From IMG/VR virus record IMGVR_UViG_3300034407_004293, positions 1 through 30,815 of that record: a DNA stretch of 30,815 bases. One strand, 5' to 3'. Source of the DNA: a virus. The notes below the pieces were generated by a model, which had not been told where the DNA came from, made no database searches, and was given only the letters and a program-made list of their open reading frames with translations. This document shows, piece by piece, positions 8,775 to 16,291 of this stretch. The position numbers were made by a program, and so were the translations under genes. Within the stretch, counting starts at the first letter, position 1; each line of letters opens with the position of its first letter.

Positions 8775-9615
8775 AAAAAAACTCCGCACTAAGCGGAATC
8801 TCCATCTCCTCATCATGTCCACAACTATTGCACACGAAGTAATCACTGAGGACAATATCAGGATTCACTTGCTTATATACTTTTCTCATATGCCTAGCAT
8901 CCAATGCTGGCATCAGTTCAACTGCCTTAGCCAGATCAACAGCTTGAGTTGAGCCATTGACGCTGACTAGAATTGATCTTAGCAGGTCGGTCGATTGACT
9001 CTCCGCTAATTTGTGCTTCTTCTTCTGTTGTCTTTGTTTTGTAGCCTTTACTTCATCCCCAGCAGTAAGAAGCCTAAACTCAACAGGGTAACCGCTCTTA
9101 GGTAGAGTGGTCAAGTACAAGCCATCCGCTGAACCTTGGGAAACACCCAGGCTATCTAGGTCTTGTTCTTTGAAGCGAGTGATTCTCTCAATACTATATG
9201 AAACCTCTTCTGCTGCTCCACAAGATGGGCAAACCATTTTTACTTCATACTCGTCCCCATAGCCAGTAACTCTTGCTGCTACCAAAATAGCATTTCTGTC
9301 GCCGATCAATAGATCATTAGCTTTAATTCTTTTGTCAAGAACAAGGCTGTCAACCAACCTATTCAAAGCCATGCCACTTCTCAGTAACGATTGGGACGTT
9401 AAGATATCCTCCTCTTTTGCCGTCATAAAGCGAATCTCTACTTCGTCAACTCCAGCTAAAGGATGAGGGGACTGATAGCTCTTCCCTCCCGATGGCAATT
9501 TAACCATCTCTGTGGGTACTGACCAGTCCATCTGTGCGGTAGGGGTTTGGGTTGGAGCAGGGCTGCTACCCTCATGTAGATCTGGCACGCCCATACGCTC
9601 TTCGTTTCTGCTCAT
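8764..9615 (-). CDS. gp26-like tail assembly chaperone / T4 baseplate family protein, short form
   Basis: The 283-residue protein matches the pattern of the T4 gp26/gp51 family: LPSGGKSY near residues 40-47, EVEIRFMTAKEEDILTSQSL at 58-77, then LLIGDRNAILVAARVTGYG at 102-120. Two CxxC pairs (Cys129/132 and Cys262/265) probably bind zinc. The first ~30 residues are disordered. In contractile phages the gene just before the tape measure is usually a G/GT-type chaperone that coats the tape measure during tail assembly, so I infer that role. The 0-frame ends in EFFWPE, with the FF codons on a seven-T slippery run. The start is ATG with AGGAAAGG upstream. Confidence 0.75.
   Translation of the reverse strand: MSRNEERMGVPDLHEGSSPAPTQTPTAQMDWSVPTEMVKLPSGGKSYQSPHPLAGVDEVEIRFMTAKEEDILTSQSLLRSGMALNRLVDSLVLDKRIKANDLLIGDRNAILVAARVTGYGDEYEVKMVCPSCGAAEEVSYSIERITRFKEQDLDSLGVSQGSADGLYLTTLPKSGYPVEFRLLTAGDEVKATKQRQQKKKHKLAESQSTDLLRSILVSVNGSTQAVDLAKAVELMPALDARHMRKVYKQVNPDIVLSDYFVCNSCGHDEEMEIPLSAEFFWPE
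8772..8785 (-). promoter_or_regulatory. Programmed frameshift site (U7 run behind an internal SD)
   Basis: The mRNA reads GCG GAG TTT TTT TGG CCT GAG TAA in the chaperone frame, with seven T at 8775-8781. The overlapping chaperone extension lies in the +1 (equivalently -2) frame. Moving from TTT at T4-T6 to T5-T7 gives +1; slipping back to T2-T4 gives -2. GGAG sits three bases before the P-site TTT, the same SD-to-slip-codon spacing as in the bacterial prfB +1 site. Confidence 0.6.
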
Positions 9616-9629
9616 AAATAAAACCTTTC

Positions 9630-9646
9630 CTAGATGTAGTATCTAG
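9630..9646 (-). other. Small hairpin in the chaperone leader
   Basis: CTAGAT and ATCTAG form a six-base-pair stem with a five-base loop. It overlaps the putative promoter element at 9638-9649 and lies 14 bases before the chaperone ATG, next to its SD. It could be a 5' mRNA hairpin or simply a small palindrome. Confidence 0.3.
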
Positions 9647-9649
9647 TTT
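9638..9649 (-). promoter_or_regulatory. Putative late promoter copy before the chaperone gene
   Basis: The minus strand reads AAACTAGATACT, matching AACTAKWTACT, in the 61-base gap between the tube and chaperone genes and 22 bases before the chaperone ATG. This is a moderate match to the sheath and scaffold copies and lacks their upstream box. Confidence 0.3.
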
Positions 9650-9676
9650 ACTCTAATAATATTGTGGTGTTAAATT

Positions 9677-10237
9677 TTAGACAGTGCCCGCATAGCCAGC
9701 TACTGCGTTACCACTCCTTGTAAGTTCTGCCCAGTCGAACGAGATGTCCACACTAAGTTCTTGCAAGGCGTCATCAGTGTAGTCAAGTCCTTGACCAAAG
9801 GACACCTTCTCAATCCAAGCGTTTTTAAGCTCCCATACTTCAATTTCATTTCCGTCGGCATCAAGCTGTACAATGCGAACAGCGCCACCGATGGCTTCAA
9901 TCGCCGCACCTTTACTTGTGGTACGAATCGCACCGGGACCGGTTGGGTAATCATACCCTGATTTTCTAATGATATTAATAAGAGTTCTAGCAAGATCTGG
10001 GTTGACAGGATCGCCCATAGTGACACTGATAGGAGAGTTCCAAGTAACTCGCCCAGGATACTTAAACGTGTGGTTAAGATATGTGTGCTCCTGTGATGCA
10101 ATGGTTGCCTCTGGTTTAGCCGAAACACCCTTTACTACCCAAACAGGAATTCCACCTAGATAAAAGAAGAACCTATATTTTCTTTTTGGATCTGCCGAAG
10201 CGTCTCCCCAGAAAATTCCTTCACCTGCATTTGCCAT
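9677..10237 (-). CDS. Tail tube protein (gp19-like)
   Basis: This 186-residue protein directly follows the sheath gene, the standard sheath-tube order. It has the tube pattern: KYRFFFYLGGIPVWVVKGVS near the N-terminus, a T(F)KYPGRVTWNSPISVT loop-strand segment around residues 57-74, and a C-terminal strand pair with LKNAWIEKVSFGQGLDY and ELSVDISFDWAEL. Hexameric rings of this protein form the inner tail tube. The length is near T4 gp19 (163). The start is ATG with GGGAG about ten bases upstream. Confidence 0.85.
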   Translation of the reverse strand: MANAGEGIFWGDASADPKRKYRFFFYLGGIPVWVVKGVSAKPEATIASQEHTYLNHTFKYPGRVTWNSPISVTMGDPVNPDLARTLINIIRKSGYDYPTGPGAIRTTSKGAAIEAIGGAVRIVQLDADGNEIEVWELKNAWIEKVSFGQGLDYTDDALQELSVDISFDWAELTRSGNAVAGYAGTV

Positions 10238-10259
10238 TCTTATTTTACTCCCTTAATAA

Positions 10260-10271
10260 AGTATATAGTCC
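10260..10271 (-). promoter_or_regulatory. Putative late promoter copy before the tube gene
   Basis: The minus strand reads GGACTATATACT, in the 42-base gap between sheath and tube and 22 bases before the tube ATG. It matches ACTAKWTACT. A separate promoter would help express the tube, which is needed in high copy number. Confidence 0.3.
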
Positions 10272-10279
10272 TTTGTCGA

Positions 10280-13200
10280 TTAATCCGCAAACGATGCTCC
10301 AGTATTTGTAATCACGAAGTCGATTGCAAAGAACTCGGCAGTCCGGGTTGGTTTCAACAAAATCTTAGCGTAAATAATGTTTCTATCAACTAAGTCTGGA
10401 GTTGTCGTTGATTCATCCAAAATCAAGCGGAACTCTTCAAGACCGAACCTTGACTGAACGCTCCGAAGAACTGGCTCTGCTTGTCCAATAAATCTGTTCC
10501 ATGTTGACTGAGTATTTTGATCAAACAACATCCGACTTGCGATGAAACTAATTTCTTTCTTGAGGAACACCATCAAGCGGCGAACGTTGATACGGTCAAG
10601 TGCTGATCGAGTTACCTGTAGTGTTTTCTGTCCAAAAATCACAATACCCTCTGCTGGGAACTGTGCGATTGGGTTGATGTTTGCGGCATACAACTCATCT
10701 CTTTCGTCCGAGGTTAGTCGCCTTGAAACATCAAGCACTGGGACGCCGCCGGCACCCTCGGACAACCCACCTCGTGCAAAGCCTGCTGGTGCGTACCAAG
10801 GAGCCCGGACACGATCAGTGAATGAGAACGCACCCAGGGCTGCAACCGAAGGCGGTGCCCAAAGAGCCTGACCGCTAACCGTATCTTGGATGCGAACCCA
10901 AGGATAGTAAGCTGCACCGTAACTGTTGTTAAGTCCTCTTTCACGAAGCGAATCAACCGCCTGCTTGATAGAGAACGAGTTACGATCTTTGTAGCTCTTG
11001 GTGTTTTCACTTTGTGCCTCATAGACCTTCTCAAGATCGATAATGGCAATAGCATCCCCACGATCTTCAGTCACGTCTAGTAGGTAATCGGTTACGCCAG
11101 TGGCAGTAACACCAGGGACAGTGATAACATTAAATTCAACTACCTCTGGGTCTCTCACAATATTGATTGCTCGACGCAAGCTATGAAGTTCATAACTTGT
11201 TTTTTCTGTCGTGCCGATATTTCTATTTGCAAAGGGTTCACGCTCGGTGATGTCCAGCCCATCAAAGCCACCATGTAGACAAGTGGTGAACTGCTTGTAG
11301 TTATTATCCAACACTCGCTTATACGAGGCGGATGCAGCAACGGCAGCAACGATGTTTTGTCCATTTTCGGTTGGCACCTTAGCACCAGCCGTGAAGCTTT
11401 CGTCCGCAGCACGCTTACCACGTCGGTACACAGCCGCATCTGTCGATCCACTAACAGGTCCAACATCATCCAGTGAGAAGCACCACATGTGCTGCAATGG
11501 ACTTGATCCTGCGTTTGTATCTTGACCAATGAAGCCACCATTACGCCCTTGGGCACCTGGCTCTGCGCCAATGTCAAGATTAGTAGTAGGTGAGTTCGAG
11601 TCATTTAGCCCCTGGGCTCTAGATCTTAGAAGATCAATAACCTCTGTGCTAAATCTATTATCCGAAAAGGCTTTACCAGTGTAAGCGCCAAAGTAAATAT
11701 TCTTTGGACTATTAGGGCTGCCGTCGGAAGAACTAATCCGAACTGGCAAGCTTGGCATAACAACTGCTAGTTGTTGGGCTGCTTGCGTCCCTGAAAGAAC
11801 GCCAGCGCCTGCGCCACCAATGTGACCACCGTCAACACCAAACGCTACCTGATCACCACCATCAACCATCACATGGCGACTAGTCGCTCCTGGGTTACTC
11901 AGGGTGCCGAAGCTAGCTGCACCACTAACGATTGCAAAGTCTCTGTACTTAACGGGTCCGAAGACACCAAAGGGCAGATACTCAGGGTTTGTCACCGCAC
12001 GATCAACATCCTCATCCATTACCACACGAATGTAGCGTGACTTGTTTGGATAGTTGCCGTAATTTCGGTTTGCGCCCTCTGAAGTTTGATATTCTACAAA
12101 CTGATCACCGATTTCTCTAGCGATGTATCTTCTAGCCGCAGGATTCAAACTTAGGTTATCAAATCTCTCTAGCACGACTGGTCTGTTGTCATTGTCCGAT
12201 AGACGACGAACAACAACAGAGAACGTGCCATAAGGATCAAAGTCGTTAGTAGGTGCAGTGATGTTAGTAATAGAAATTTTAATTTCTCTTTGCGTGCTTT
12301 CCCCAGCGGAGATAGCTTCAAATCTAAACAGCTTCTGCATGTTCTCTGGCTTGAAGCCAGAAGTATTAGAGCCTAGATCCTGTGAGATGTACCAGCCAGT
12401 TGTAGCCTTAGAAGCTGCTTGGCGGTGATCTGCTTGCTCTTGCTCAGTATTCTGGTCATTACGGAGTGGCATGACAGCGCCCATAAGGGTGCCAGCAGTC
12501 TGCACAGTACCAGTAATCGCCAACTCAGCAAAATCAGTCTGATTAACGTGTCTCTCGAAGGTTTCTCCCAAGAAATAGTTAATGTTTGTAGTAGTCCCAG
12601 GGAACTTAGCCGTTGAGATACCACTGTTTGTTAACGTTGGGTCAGTGTTAAACACCTTGCGAATAAATCTTTCACTGTTGGGGTTAAAGTTGAACCTAAT
12701 CTTGTCAACTTCGCTGCCACCAGCCTTAATACTAGCAATAAACTCGCCATTTGTATCACTCTTGATGAGCGTACAACCACGAGCTTGAGTTTGATGTCCA
12801 GTTCCCGTCGTACCGGAGAGGATGATACGACCACCGGCTGTATCATCGTCTACACAGTAGAAAATAGCAGCTAACGTACCCGTAAGCTGATGAACATTGG
12901 CACCGGTTGTAGGTCCTGAAGCGGATGGCCAAACGAATAGCCCCCAAGCACCACCTTCAGTGTCAGTGGCGCTAATTGATCCAAACTTCCAACCAGCCTT
13001 ACCGCCATTGGCTTCTGTTGCATTGGGGTCCTCTTCGCCCAACAGGCGAACAACGTTTAGAGTAGGATTATTTCTTAACCAGGCTTGTGCAGCATAAGCA
13101 GCGTAGGTTGGCGAAGTCATGTTTCCTTCACGCCAGACATCTCCACTACGACCACCGGGAACCGGTGCCCCGAATACATCAACAAACTCAGCAAAAGACT

Positions 13201-13348
13201 CAACTCTAACTGGAGTCATAGCTGGTCCTTTTTGCATACGACCAATAACTAGGGGTCCAATGTCTCCGGGTTCTCTTGGGATCTCCGAGTTGTCAATCTC
13301 GTTGATGAAAACGCCGGGAGACACAAACTTAAACTTTCTTTCAGCCAT
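10280..13348 (-). CDS. Tail sheath protein (gp18-like), unusually long
   Basis: This is the contractile sheath subunit, 1022 residues from the preferred start. The N-terminus has the classic sheath opening (FVSPGVFINEID, then GDIGPLVIGRMQKGPA, then ESFAEFVDVFG). The C-terminal domain carries GIVIFGQKTLQVTRSALDRI, NVRRLMVFLKKEISFIASRM and the final strand EFFAIDFVIT used in the inter-subunit mesh. T4 gp18 has 659 residues; the extra length lies between roughly residues 130 and 560 and probably forms surface domains. I chose ATG at 13348 (MAERKF) because AGAGGAG lies nine bases upstream; a GTG ten codons earlier would place the SD inside the gene. Confidence 0.92.
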   Translation of the reverse strand: MAERKFKFVSPGVFINEIDNSEIPREPGDIGPLVIGRMQKGPAMTPVRVESFAEFVDVFGAPVPGGRSGDVWREGNMTSPTYAAYAAQAWLRNNPTLNVVRLLGEEDPNATEANGGKAGWKFGSISATDTEGGAWGLFVWPSASGPTTGANVHQLTGTLAAIFYCVDDDTAGGRIILSGTTGTGHQTQARGCTLIKSDTNGEFIASIKAGGSEVDKIRFNFNPNSERFIRKVFNTDPTLTNSGISTAKFPGTTTNINYFLGETFERHVNQTDFAELAITGTVQTAGTLMGAVMPLRNDQNTEQEQADHRQAASKATTGWYISQDLGSNTSGFKPENMQKLFRFEAISAGESTQREIKISITNITAPTNDFDPYGTFSVVVRRLSDNDNRPVVLERFDNLSLNPAARRYIAREIGDQFVEYQTSEGANRNYGNYPNKSRYIRVVMDEDVDRAVTNPEYLPFGVFGPVKYRDFAIVSGAASFGTLSNPGATSRHVMVDGGDQVAFGVDGGHIGGAGAGVLSGTQAAQQLAVVMPSLPVRISSSDGSPNSPKNIYFGAYTGKAFSDNRFSTEVIDLLRSRAQGLNDSNSPTTNLDIGAEPGAQGRNGGFIGQDTNAGSSPLQHMWCFSLDDVGPVSGSTDAAVYRRGKRAADESFTAGAKVPTENGQNIVAAVAASASYKRVLDNNYKQFTTCLHGGFDGLDITEREPFANRNIGTTEKTSYELHSLRRAINIVRDPEVVEFNVITVPGVTATGVTDYLLDVTEDRGDAIAIIDLEKVYEAQSENTKSYKDRNSFSIKQAVDSLRERGLNNSYGAAYYPWVRIQDTVSGQALWAPPSVAALGAFSFTDRVRAPWYAPAGFARGGLSEGAGGVPVLDVSRRLTSDERDELYAANINPIAQFPAEGIVIFGQKTLQVTRSALDRINVRRLMVFLKKEISFIASRMLFDQNTQSTWNRFIGQAEPVLRSVQSRFGLEEFRLILDESTTTPDLVDRNIIYAKILLKPTRTAEFFAIDFVITNTGASFAD

Positions 13349-13374
13349 TAAACTTTTCTCCTCTAAGACGAGTT

Positions 13375-13398
13375 GCACTTAGGCGCAATCGCCAGTGC
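13375..13398 (-). other. Hairpin in the sheath leader
   Basis: GCACT plus GGCG pairs with CGCC plus AGTGC around a CAAT loop, with a two-base bulge. It starts about nine bases downstream of the putative late-promoter element, so it would lie at the 5' end of the sheath mRNA. There is no U tract, so it is not a terminator. A role in mRNA stability is possible. Confidence 0.4.
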
Positions 13399-13406
13399 TG
13401 TTCCTT

Positions 13407-13437
13407 AGTAAATAGTTGCTTGATATTGCAAACTCCC
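13407..13437 (-). promoter_or_regulatory. Putative bipartite late promoter for the sheath gene
   Basis: The minus strand reads GGGAGTTT (13430-13437), ten bases, then GCAACTATTTACT (13407-13419). The same two boxes with the same ten-base spacing occur before the scaffold gene at 19189-19219. The element lies in the 66-base gap between the neck and sheath genes, 58 bases before the sheath ATG. It does not look like a sigma70 promoter or the T4 late box TATAAATA. Confidence 0.45.
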
Positions 13438-13444
13438 CGCCGTG

Positions 13445-14392
13445 TTATGGTTTTCCAAATGGTTTAATTTTACGAGGAATTATCTTTTTACTTGCACGCA
13501 CTTGATCGGCTAATCTGAACACTCCGCTTTCAAGCTCAACCTTCTGAACAAACTCTACTTCTTCTTCCACCAAGGCTCGCTCGTTTTGAAACACAATCTC
13601 TGCTGCCGATTCTCTAATGACAATGTTTGGTTTGTCTTGATTCTTATCACCGCCAATAATATAACCCAACACATTAATTGTCACATCGGTTTTAAATAAT
13701 CTTTCATCTTCCCCGAGAGACGCTGCATTGTTTGCCAGTGAAAAGCTAGCATCTACAAACGCCTCGTACCTGTTGCCCTCATGAGAAATAAAGAAACTAT
13801 TGATCGCACCTTTATCCGTTATGATTGGAGCTAAAATTTGATTCATCTGCTGGACATACTCAGTCGTTATTGATATACTATAAGTGACATCAACGTATAC
13901 TGGTTGGGGTATGGAGATCACCTCATACACAATCTTACTATTCTCTCTTGGAAATGTTTTACGAAACTTATCAGCACCAGACAAACTCCTCCTGATTGAA
14001 TCAGCGTTTGCTCTAACCGAGGTTTTGCTTTGCTTTACTCTTCTGGCGATAGTAATAGAGCCGCCTTTCTCATCGTCAACCCCTGGGAAATTACCGTGGT
14101 ATATGCCACGGTTGCCAGGGTCTTTTGATACAGATGTTCTCTCCAGAGAAATCAAAGGATAAATTAGCGTTGTGTTGTTGTCTCTAAGATTTACATTATT
14201 TTTTATCATGTGTGCCCGCTCCTGTGTAGAGAAGAGCACAGGGACTTTCTTGAATCCTTTGTTCGTATCACAATGAATATCTAACGTTTCATTAAGATAT
14301 TTGAACATTGCAAAATCAATGTCCTCAATTTTTGAGGGATTGATTGGCAGTTGGGTTTCTGTTAACTCGTTTGTTTTAGTCCTACGTGGCAT
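13445..14392 (-). CDS. Tail completion / sheath-terminator-like protein (gp15/gp3 position)
   Basis: This 315-residue protein comes between the neck candidates and the sheath, the place of tail terminator or completion proteins. The N-terminus has KIEDIDFAMFKYLNETLDI, the middle (about 155-190) has a beta pattern YVDVTYSISITTEYVQQMNQ, and FKTDVTINVLGYIIGG follows at about 230-245. These resemble proteins of T4-related phages annotated as tail sheath stabiliser or completion protein (gp15-like). The C-terminus is basic. The gene overlaps the preceding one by 11 bases, indicating coupled translation. The assignment rests on position and fold-like patterns. Confidence 0.55.
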   Translation of the reverse strand: MPRRTKTNELTETQLPINPSKIEDIDFAMFKYLNETLDIHCDTNKGFKKVPVLFSTQERAHMIKNNVNLRDNNTTLIYPLISLERTSVSKDPGNRGIYHGNFPGVDDEKGGSITIARRVKQSKTSVRANADSIRRSLSGADKFRKTFPRENSKIVYEVISIPQPVYVDVTYSISITTEYVQQMNQILAPIITDKGAINSFFISHEGNRYEAFVDASFSLANNAASLGEDERLFKTDVTINVLGYIIGGDKNQDKPNIVIRESAAEIVFQNERALVEEEVEFVQKVELESGVFRLADQVRASKKIIPRKIKPFGKP

Positions 14393-14891
14393 CGAACAGT
14401 CCCTCCCTTGCCTTTCTACAGGTGGCTACAATTTCAACTTGTTTGTTATCTTGCCCAAAGAGTCTTCTAGGTTGAGATAATTTAACAATTTCATAATATT
14501 GTTTTTCATATTGCACATAGTCACCGATGCGGGCAAAAAGGTCTTGGTCCTCTGTTAGTCTGCGTTGATGGAAATGCACGGTTATATTTGCAACCCTGTC
14601 GATACCAAATTTCTCACTGGTTTGGTTTGAGCCCTCCCAGACAACCAAAGCATAAATTCGGATTGGAGGTAAGAAGGTTTTCTTAATCGCTTCTCCGTAT
14701 AAGGAGTGAAAATTGGAAGCCTCCATATCAATTGGAAAATAAAGAATCTGTTGACCAACAACATTTTCAATAATCTCATCGTTGATTTGCTTAACAAGGT
14801 CACGCTCTTTCTCCCCCACAAACATCGGTGGAGGTGGGGCAGAAGGCTGTGTCCATTTGTTATCAGGCTTTGACTTTGTGGAATCAGACAT
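14382..14891 (-). CDS. Neck protein candidate (gp14-like position)
   Basis: The 169-residue protein has a Pro-rich N-terminal arm (about 1-25), then a helix (QINDEIIENVVGQQILYF), and a beta-rich core with RVANITVHFHQRRLTEDQDL and DYVQYEKQYYEIVKLSQPRR. The core pattern (a gated loop and a strand around a Y-Y-E-I-V element) is common in small head-tail connector or neck proteins. It lies between the 419-residue neck candidate and the tail completion candidate. The ATG closely follows the TAG stop of the upstream gene within GGGGTAGGATAAATG, which also supplies the SD. The role is inferred. Confidence 0.5.
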   Translation of the reverse strand: MSDSTKSKPDNKWTQPSAPPPPMFVGEKERDLVKQINDEIIENVVGQQILYFPIDMEASNFHSLYGEAIKKTFLPPIRIYALVVWEGSNQTSEKFGIDRVANITVHFHQRRLTEDQDLFARIGDYVQYEKQYYEIVKLSQPRRLFGQDNKQVEIVATCRKAREGLFDAT

Positions 14892-14896
14892 TTATC

Positions 14897-16156
14897 CTAC
14901 CCCACATAAATACCATGAGGAACAACCTTAAGTGTTTCACCAAGAGAGTTCTGGAAGGCAGCATCGCTTTCAACCAACTTAGCGTAAGTCATCTCATCAA
15001 GGACTGTCTTAAGCTCTTCTCTTAGGGCGTTTTGTTCTTCTTTTCCTTCACTTATCAACGCAGACCCATTTAGGGTTATGTCGTTGCCTGGGATTGGGAT
15101 GCTACCAAGTTTTGACCTAACCTGTCCCAAGGTCTCCTTGCATAGTGCCAATGCGAACCTTCTAATCCACTGCTTACCAATAGAGTTAATTCTGTTATAA
15201 GGCACATTAGGAAACGGTAACGTGTTCATATTATTGATACCATCAGCACCGTACCTACGATCACCCTCTTCATCATAGTTTTCCTCTGGCAATCTAAACC
15301 TAACCCACATCTTTTCTGGTGCGATTCCGTCCTTGGGCGCAGGGAAGATTCTTAACTTATTATTTCTAAGCTCATATGAGTAATGAGAGCCACGGACTTT
15401 AATATTATCCTCATAGGCATTTGCCTGTAGTTTGTTTTGCCAAACTGGGACTAACTGAAACGTGCTATCATCTGAATACATACCGTAAGTTGACAAGTTA
15501 CCAACAATTCCATAAGTGCCACCACCAAAGAATCTCCAGGCGGCAGCGGGGGTTTTATAATATACTTGCTCAATAATAACCTTGTTTTCCCCGACCTGAT
15601 TAAAGAATCTAGAGGAAGCGTCAGTTGAAGCTGAATATATTACTTGCTGCAAATCATAATCTTGCTGATCGTCAACTGTGTCAAATGATGCAGAATAAGC
15701 TGACTGGTGACCACCAACCCCAGCGAGAACACCCACAGCCTCTGCCATGTGCCTTGGGGCTTCGAGGGTAAACCTTGGAAACTTCAAGTTAGGCTTAATG
15801 TTTGTATCTGTTCTATAGGAAGTAAACTCTCCATCCTCGTCAAAGGAACCGGTAGCCCCCCCAAGCATATCTGATAGAACGTTCTTAGCTTGGTGTGTGT
15901 TGAGAATATAAGAATACTCAAGACACGACTCTTCATACGCTTGATAAACGTTTCTTTCTTGTAGTTCAATGTCCAGTATATTGCCGCCCAACTTATTGAA
16001 TACATAAGCCACTTGGTCAACTGCACCACTGACAAATTCAGCAGATCCACTGTATACACCAATAGCCAAAGAGCTAGCAACATTTTGGTGCGTGCCAGTT
16101 ATTGGTAGAACTTTTGCGTTAGTGGTGCTAACTGGACTTAAATTTCTTGCTACCAT
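14897..16156 (-). CDS. Neck / head-tail connector protein candidate (gp13-like position)
   Basis: This 419-residue protein is the first gene after the capsid terminator. Residues about 60-95 form a helix with DIELQERNVYQAYEESCLEY and SYILNTHQAKNVL, resembling the start of neck or connector proteins that dock on the portal. The central part (about 200-290) is rich in aromatics and Gly, and residues about 335-400 are helical (WIRRFALALCKETLGQVRSK). It lies between the capsid and tail genes, as gp13 does in T4 relatives. The ATG has GGAGG 11 bases upstream. The neck role is inferred from context and pattern. Confidence 0.5.
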   Translation of the reverse strand: MVARNLSPVSTTNAKVLPITGTHQNVASSLAIGVYSGSAEFVSGAVDQVAYVFNKLGGNILDIELQERNVYQAYEESCLEYSYILNTHQAKNVLSDMLGGATGSFDEDGEFTSYRTDTNIKPNLKFPRFTLEAPRHMAEAVGVLAGVGGHQSAYSASFDTVDDQQDYDLQQVIYSASTDASSRFFNQVGENKVIIEQVYYKTPAAAWRFFGGGTYGIVGNLSTYGMYSDDSTFQLVPVWQNKLQANAYEDNIKVRGSHYSYELRNNKLRIFPAPKDGIAPEKMWVRFRLPEENYDEEGDRRYGADGINNMNTLPFPNVPYNRINSIGKQWIRRFALALCKETLGQVRSKLGSIPIPGNDITLNGSALISEGKEEQNALREELKTVLDEMTYAKLVESDAAFQNSLGETLKVVPHGIYVG

Positions 16157-16195
16157 AATATGAATAGCCTCCAGATTAATGTAGGAGTAACCTTT

Positions 16196-16209
16196 ACTAA
16201 CTAGTTTGC
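16196..16209 (-). promoter_or_regulatory. Weak putative late promoter copy before the neck genes
   Basis: The minus strand reads GCAAACTAGTTAGT, a weaker relative of GCAACTATTTACT. It lies just after the capsid terminator and 39 bases before the neck ATG, and it is followed by AGTAA-AGG-TTACT, a five-base-pair hairpin. Position supports a promoter; the sequence match alone would not. Confidence 0.25.
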
Positions 16210-16230
16210 CTTTACGTTAACTTGTCCTAT

Positions 16231-16262
16231 AAAAACAGAAAACCCCGCCACAAGGGCGGGGT
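16231..16262 (-). terminator. Rho-independent terminator after the major capsid gene
   Basis: ACCCCGCC (16242-16249) and GGCGGGGT (16255-16262) form a GC-rich eight-base-pair stem with a five-base loop. On the minus strand it is followed by TTTCTGTTTTT. It lies 30 bases after the capsid stop codon and ends the scaffold-capsid transcript. Confidence 0.85.
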
Positions 16263-16291
16263 CTCTGCGTCATCATCTGACTAGCCTACTA

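Larger units (their letters stand above)
16157..16291 (-). other. Intergenic control region after the capsid gene
   Basis: This 135-base gap is the longest in the window. It holds the capsid terminator (16231-16262), a promoter-like element (16196-16209), a small AGTAA/TTACT hairpin (16186-16198) and the SD of the neck gene. I see no small open reading frame or RNA gene in it. Confidence 0.6.

Noticed and set aside
8589-8855. The chaperone extension as an independent gene starting at 8855
   Set aside because: Position 8855 is TTG and the internal ATGs at 8816 and 8813 have no SD. The overlap with a slippery T7 run is better explained by frameshifting.
9700-10128. A 142-codon minus-strand frame overlapping the tube gene
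   Set aside because: It is an out-of-frame shadow of the tail tube gene with Leu/Arg-rich, non-protein-like composition.
13349-13378. Longer sheath protein starting at GTG 13378
   Set aside because: The strong AGAGGAG lies between that GTG and the ATG at 13348, and the sheath N-terminal motif follows the ATG directly.
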